A stretch of 64,000 nt of DNA. Source: Glandiceps talaboti (lineage: Eukaryota; Hemichordata; Enteropneusta; Spengelidae). The position numbers and the translations under genes were made by a program. Positions 61,180-64,000 of this stretch are shown in pieces; the first letter of the stretch is position 1; each line of letters opens with the position of its first letter. The notes under the pieces are model-generated. The model did no database searches, was not told where the DNA came from, and saw nothing but the letters and a program-made list of their open reading frames with translations. Location: the NCBI RefSeq assembly GCF_964340395.1, contig NC_135550.1:4686601-4750600 (forward strand), written 5' to 3'.

Positions 61180-62017
61180 ATGATATTGTTTTATGAAATT
61201 AAAAATCCAAAATAGATACCAAATTCTCATCCATATATGGCCTCTTCAATTGATTTCACAGGACACTTTAATTAGTGGTATACTTGTATTTTGTCAAAGG
61301 TGAAGTGAATATTTTTATGATGGCCCAAAAATGTGGTACTTTATCAATTAGGAAATACTAGACACAAATCAAGTAGTTTCATGACTCGTTTATTTTCAGA
61401 ATCTCTTTCAAAGATAAACAAAATTACATGTTGGTAGCCATGAAGCTTCAAAATATTGTTTTATGTGTCATAAATTCAATGTGCAATATTCCAGTTATCA
61501 AAGTAAAGAAAGAAATAATGTATGACTTTGCCACTAGTCCTTTTTAGAAGCCCTTTTTTCTAAAATTGGGAAATGAGAGGGCCACAACGGTTGGGTTTTT
61601 GAGAAATTGTAATTTCTAATTTCTCAAGTGTCCCTGCTAATGGCAATGAGATTCTAACCAGTTCAAAAACATCTGCAGATTTCATGTGTGATGTGACTGA
61701 GTTATCTTTAACACATTTCTCTGACTGTTTTGAGTAATACCATACAATGTAATTGGCACCTTCGAACACAAGTTTTCAACGTCTAATCTCGGTCACCCCT
61801 CATACCATGCTTCTTTCAAATAAGGCTACAAAGTGTGTAACCAGAATATAGCACATTGATTTCAGATTCTGTTTGACATTTAGAAAAAAATGCAGACATC
61901 TTGTATAAACTTCACAATCCATCGTGCATCTGCTGTTCTGAGATTATAGTTACTGTCCTTTGGACAATTCATATTGTGAACGTTTGTCGCATCACTGGCT
62001 TTTTTGATTCCCACATT
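61180..62017. other. TRMT6 3' flank
   Basis: Probable 3'UTR and downstream DNA of TRMT6. A 69-codon minus-strand open frame (61,560-61,769) lacks an acceptor and has an in-frame stop just upstream; not supported as an exon. Confidence 0.5.
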
Positions 62018-64000
62018 TTATGACGTTGCTATTTTAATGCCTGTCAGTATGTATCCTCCGGTACTACTCATTACATTCTTGGGATGTGTCCTTGCTGGAA
62101 GTACCTACAAAGATCATAAAAATTACATTAATTACATTCTTGGGATGTGGTCCTTGCTGGAAGTACCTATTATGATCATAGATATTTCATTATTTGTTCA
62201 TTTTTCCTCAAATTATGATATACCACACAATTAGCATTTGTGACAAAACAACAATTGCATAGATCTTATTCACACAATAAATCATCTTTACAATTACTTT
62301 TTGAAACCAGTAATGGTGTGAAATTAAGATTGTGACACAACGAAAACTTAATAAATGTTCTTTGGGAGAAATCTACAGTGTTTCAGACCTACATACAACA
62401 TGTTGTGTGAAAGTACCATGGTTGATACATACAGACAATAAAATATTCAAATCATCAAATCAAGCACTAGATTGGGAATGAACTTTACAGCAGAAGAAAA
62501 TAAGCTGTGCAGAAACAAAAGCCAGAACAGACACAATTGTTGCATGAGTCTGTCTCTTGCAGAATGGATCTATACAGTTCTTGCATGTGCCCACATGGCA
62601 TAGTCCATATGTAGTGTACAGTCATGATATGATGCAGGTTTTTCTTTTGTCTCTCATTATTATGACAGGGCCGTGTTGTCTTTCATATCATTGTTTCTGT
62701 TCTGAGCTTTGTTTCTGCACATCTCACTTTCTACTACTGTATATTTTAATTTGATGTGATAAGCAATTAGTAGTGGGAGAACTCTTACCTGATATTCTCT
62801 CAACCAGGTCTCTGTAATCTTGACATTGACAGTTTCTCTGCTTTCTCGTAATTTACCAAAACATTCGTACAGTGGCTGAAAAATATTATGAATGGAGCTT
62901 GTGAATTCACAGGGAACCTTGCACACCCTTGTAACAGTCACATACCTAGGACAGGGTTGTACCAGCTCAGTGGAACCACAGAGGCCGTGCCAGCTACATG
63001 TATGTGAAAAATATCTCTTATACAACATGTACCTCAGATCTGGCCAGCACACTACATGTAACACACCTAGATTTGACAGGTGTGTAACCGATATGCCAAC
63101 ACCAATGTAGCATGGATGTGCACAACAGTAATGCAGCATAAGTGTTTATAACATCCATGTACGAGGCAGAGCTTTTCCCACAGTACCAGCTATGTGAGCA
63201 TACATGTAGCTGTAAGTGTAACATACATGTACATGTAGGTATTTCACATAGCTGCATGCACCAGCTACGTCAGCATTGCTGGAACAGTGGTACATGTATT
63301 TCCCAGTCATGTACCAGCTCTGTGAGCAATGCCAATCAGATATGAACAAAAGGGCTGCTATAGGGTATTATTCCCTCATTACATACATGTAGCTGTTACA
63401 TGGTTGTGCAGAATGGTGTGCTCGGTGTTCAGTGCAATGCAATGGTAAAGTGATGTGCAAAATAGTCATGGCACAGAGATGGTATTCACATCCATAAAAC
63501 AGGCATATTTTTCACAGCCATGTACCAGAGCTGTGGAAGAATATACCCTGTAACAGGGTTGTGAGGCACACAGCATGTACATGGTTCCCTGTGTATGTAA
63601 CAGTGTTGTGTGTGTGTGTTTATGTGTATGTATGTATGTATGTATGTATGTATGTATGTATGTGAGTGTGTCAGCAAGTCGGTCAGTCTGTCTGTCTGTC
63701 TGTCTGTCTGTGTCTTTATTTACTTACTTACTTACTTATTTATTTATGTACATGTATGTACGATGTATGTTCATTATCAATGCCACAGATACAGTCAGAT
63801 AACCTGAAGAAACAATTTTAAAAAAAAGGTCGTAAGCAGTTCTCACCTCAATGAACTGACTGTACACAATAAAAGGCCTTGACGGTGACAGGAAATCTAG
63901 GAATTTCATCACAATAGGACATGGATCAAATCTACTGGCAATAATAAACCTGCAATGGATACAAAAAGGAATGTGATTGTGCTGTTTGTAGAAAGCAGAA
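62018..64000 (-). CDS. TRMT6: tRNA (adenine-58-N1)-methyltransferase non-catalytic subunit TRM6, C-terminal part
   Basis: The last three coding exons on the minus strand are 63,847-63,949, 62,789-62,875 and 62,018-62,104 (stop 62,018-62,020). The gene continues beyond the window end. They encode FIIASRFDPCPIVMKFLDFL with SPSRPFIVYSQFIE, then PLYECFGKLRESRETVNVK with ITETWLREYQ, then VLPARTHPKNVMSSTGGYIL with TGIKIATS. The SRPFVVY-type strand, the ETWLRxYQVLPxRxHP block and the terminal GGY(L/I)LTG motif are the conserved C-terminus of TRM6. This subunit binds tRNA and pairs with catalytic TRMT61A to make m1A58 in initiator and other tRNAs. Introns between these exons are phase 0. The usual MSGGGGY is MSSTGGY here, a modest deviation. 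The protein ends soon after, without the longer tail of the human protein. Confidence 0.9.
62131..62170 (-). repeat. tandem copy of the TRMT6 last-exon acceptor region
   Basis: ttacattcttgggatgtg-tccttgctggaagtacct at about 62,070-62,106 is repeated at 62,132-62,168 with one inserted G. The copy lies in the intron just upstream (transcript sense) of the true last exon and keeps an AG acceptor at 62,167-62,168. Confidence 0.85.
62920..63560. repeat. degenerate dispersed repeat in TRMT6 intron
   Basis: Motifs like taccagctctgtgagc recur irregularly (about 62,960, 63,184, 63,270, 63,312, 63,520), mixed with many acatgtac/tacatgta blocks. It looks like a decayed minisatellite. No coding is supported. 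Confidence 0.45.
63608..63760. repeat. (GT)n, (ATGT)n, (CTGT)n, (TTAC)n compound microsatellite
   Basis: Consecutive short arrays within the TRMT6 intron between the exon at 63,847 and the exon at 62,875. Confidence 0.95.

Noticed and set aside
61560-61769. 69-codon minus-strand frame in TRMT6 3' flank
   Set aside because: In-frame stop just upstream and no good acceptor at its start; TRMT6 already terminates at 62,018.

Overview
This is a eukaryotic (animal) nuclear window. The genes are split by GT-AG introns, the intergenic DNA is rich in microsatellites, SINEs, LINEs and foldback elements, and the conserved genes are metazoan: two multiple-cysteine-cluster Toll-like receptors, Churchill (CHURC1) and TRMT6. 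The Toll type, with two LRRCT blocks and an internal LRRNT, plus the repeat content suggest a marine invertebrate such as a lophotrochozoan or amphioxus-like animal. The sequence alone does not settle the phylum.

Layout. At 1.2-4.7 kb (+) lies a complete gene for an unrecognised secreted, eight-cysteine protein: TATA box, 5'UTR intron made largely of (CT)n, then five coding exons whose four introns are all phase 0. From 5 to 13.8 kb there is only repeat DNA: a 1.7-kb array of a 41-bp unit, a tRNA-derived SINE, and an element with G/C-run inverted ends. From 13.8 to 53.6 kb the window is a large old tandem duplication, about 16.4 kb per copy (13,843-30,310 and 37,267-53,640). Each copy carries one intronless Toll-like receptor gene on the minus strand (19,233-23,018 and 39,858-43,646) and a decayed CR1/L2-like LINE. 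Between the copies sit an apparently intact two-ORF Tx1-clade LINE bracketed by (GAT)n tracts and a probable solo LTR whose end coincides with the duplication boundary. Lineage-specific insertions in each copy (a 4.2-kb transposon-like insert with an empty site in the other copy, (AT)n-associated palindromic elements, a 2.5-kb element filled with a 27/30-bp minisatellite, MITEs, a 660-bp foldback) explain most of the length differences.

From 54.7 kb the window is ordinary single-copy DNA. It holds CHURC1 in four exons (+, 54,760-58,466), a terminal exon of an unidentified gene (-, 58,652-58,846), and the last three exons of TRMT6 (-, from 62,018 to beyond the window end). Small MITEs and hairpins lie in introns and between genes.

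The genes do not form a pathway together. The two Toll receptors are paralogues with conserved intracellular signalling domains and diverged N-terminal ectodomains. The secreted protein near them has a cytokine-like gene structure, but any functional link is speculation. CHURC1 and TRMT6 are unrelated housekeeping or developmental genes that converge.
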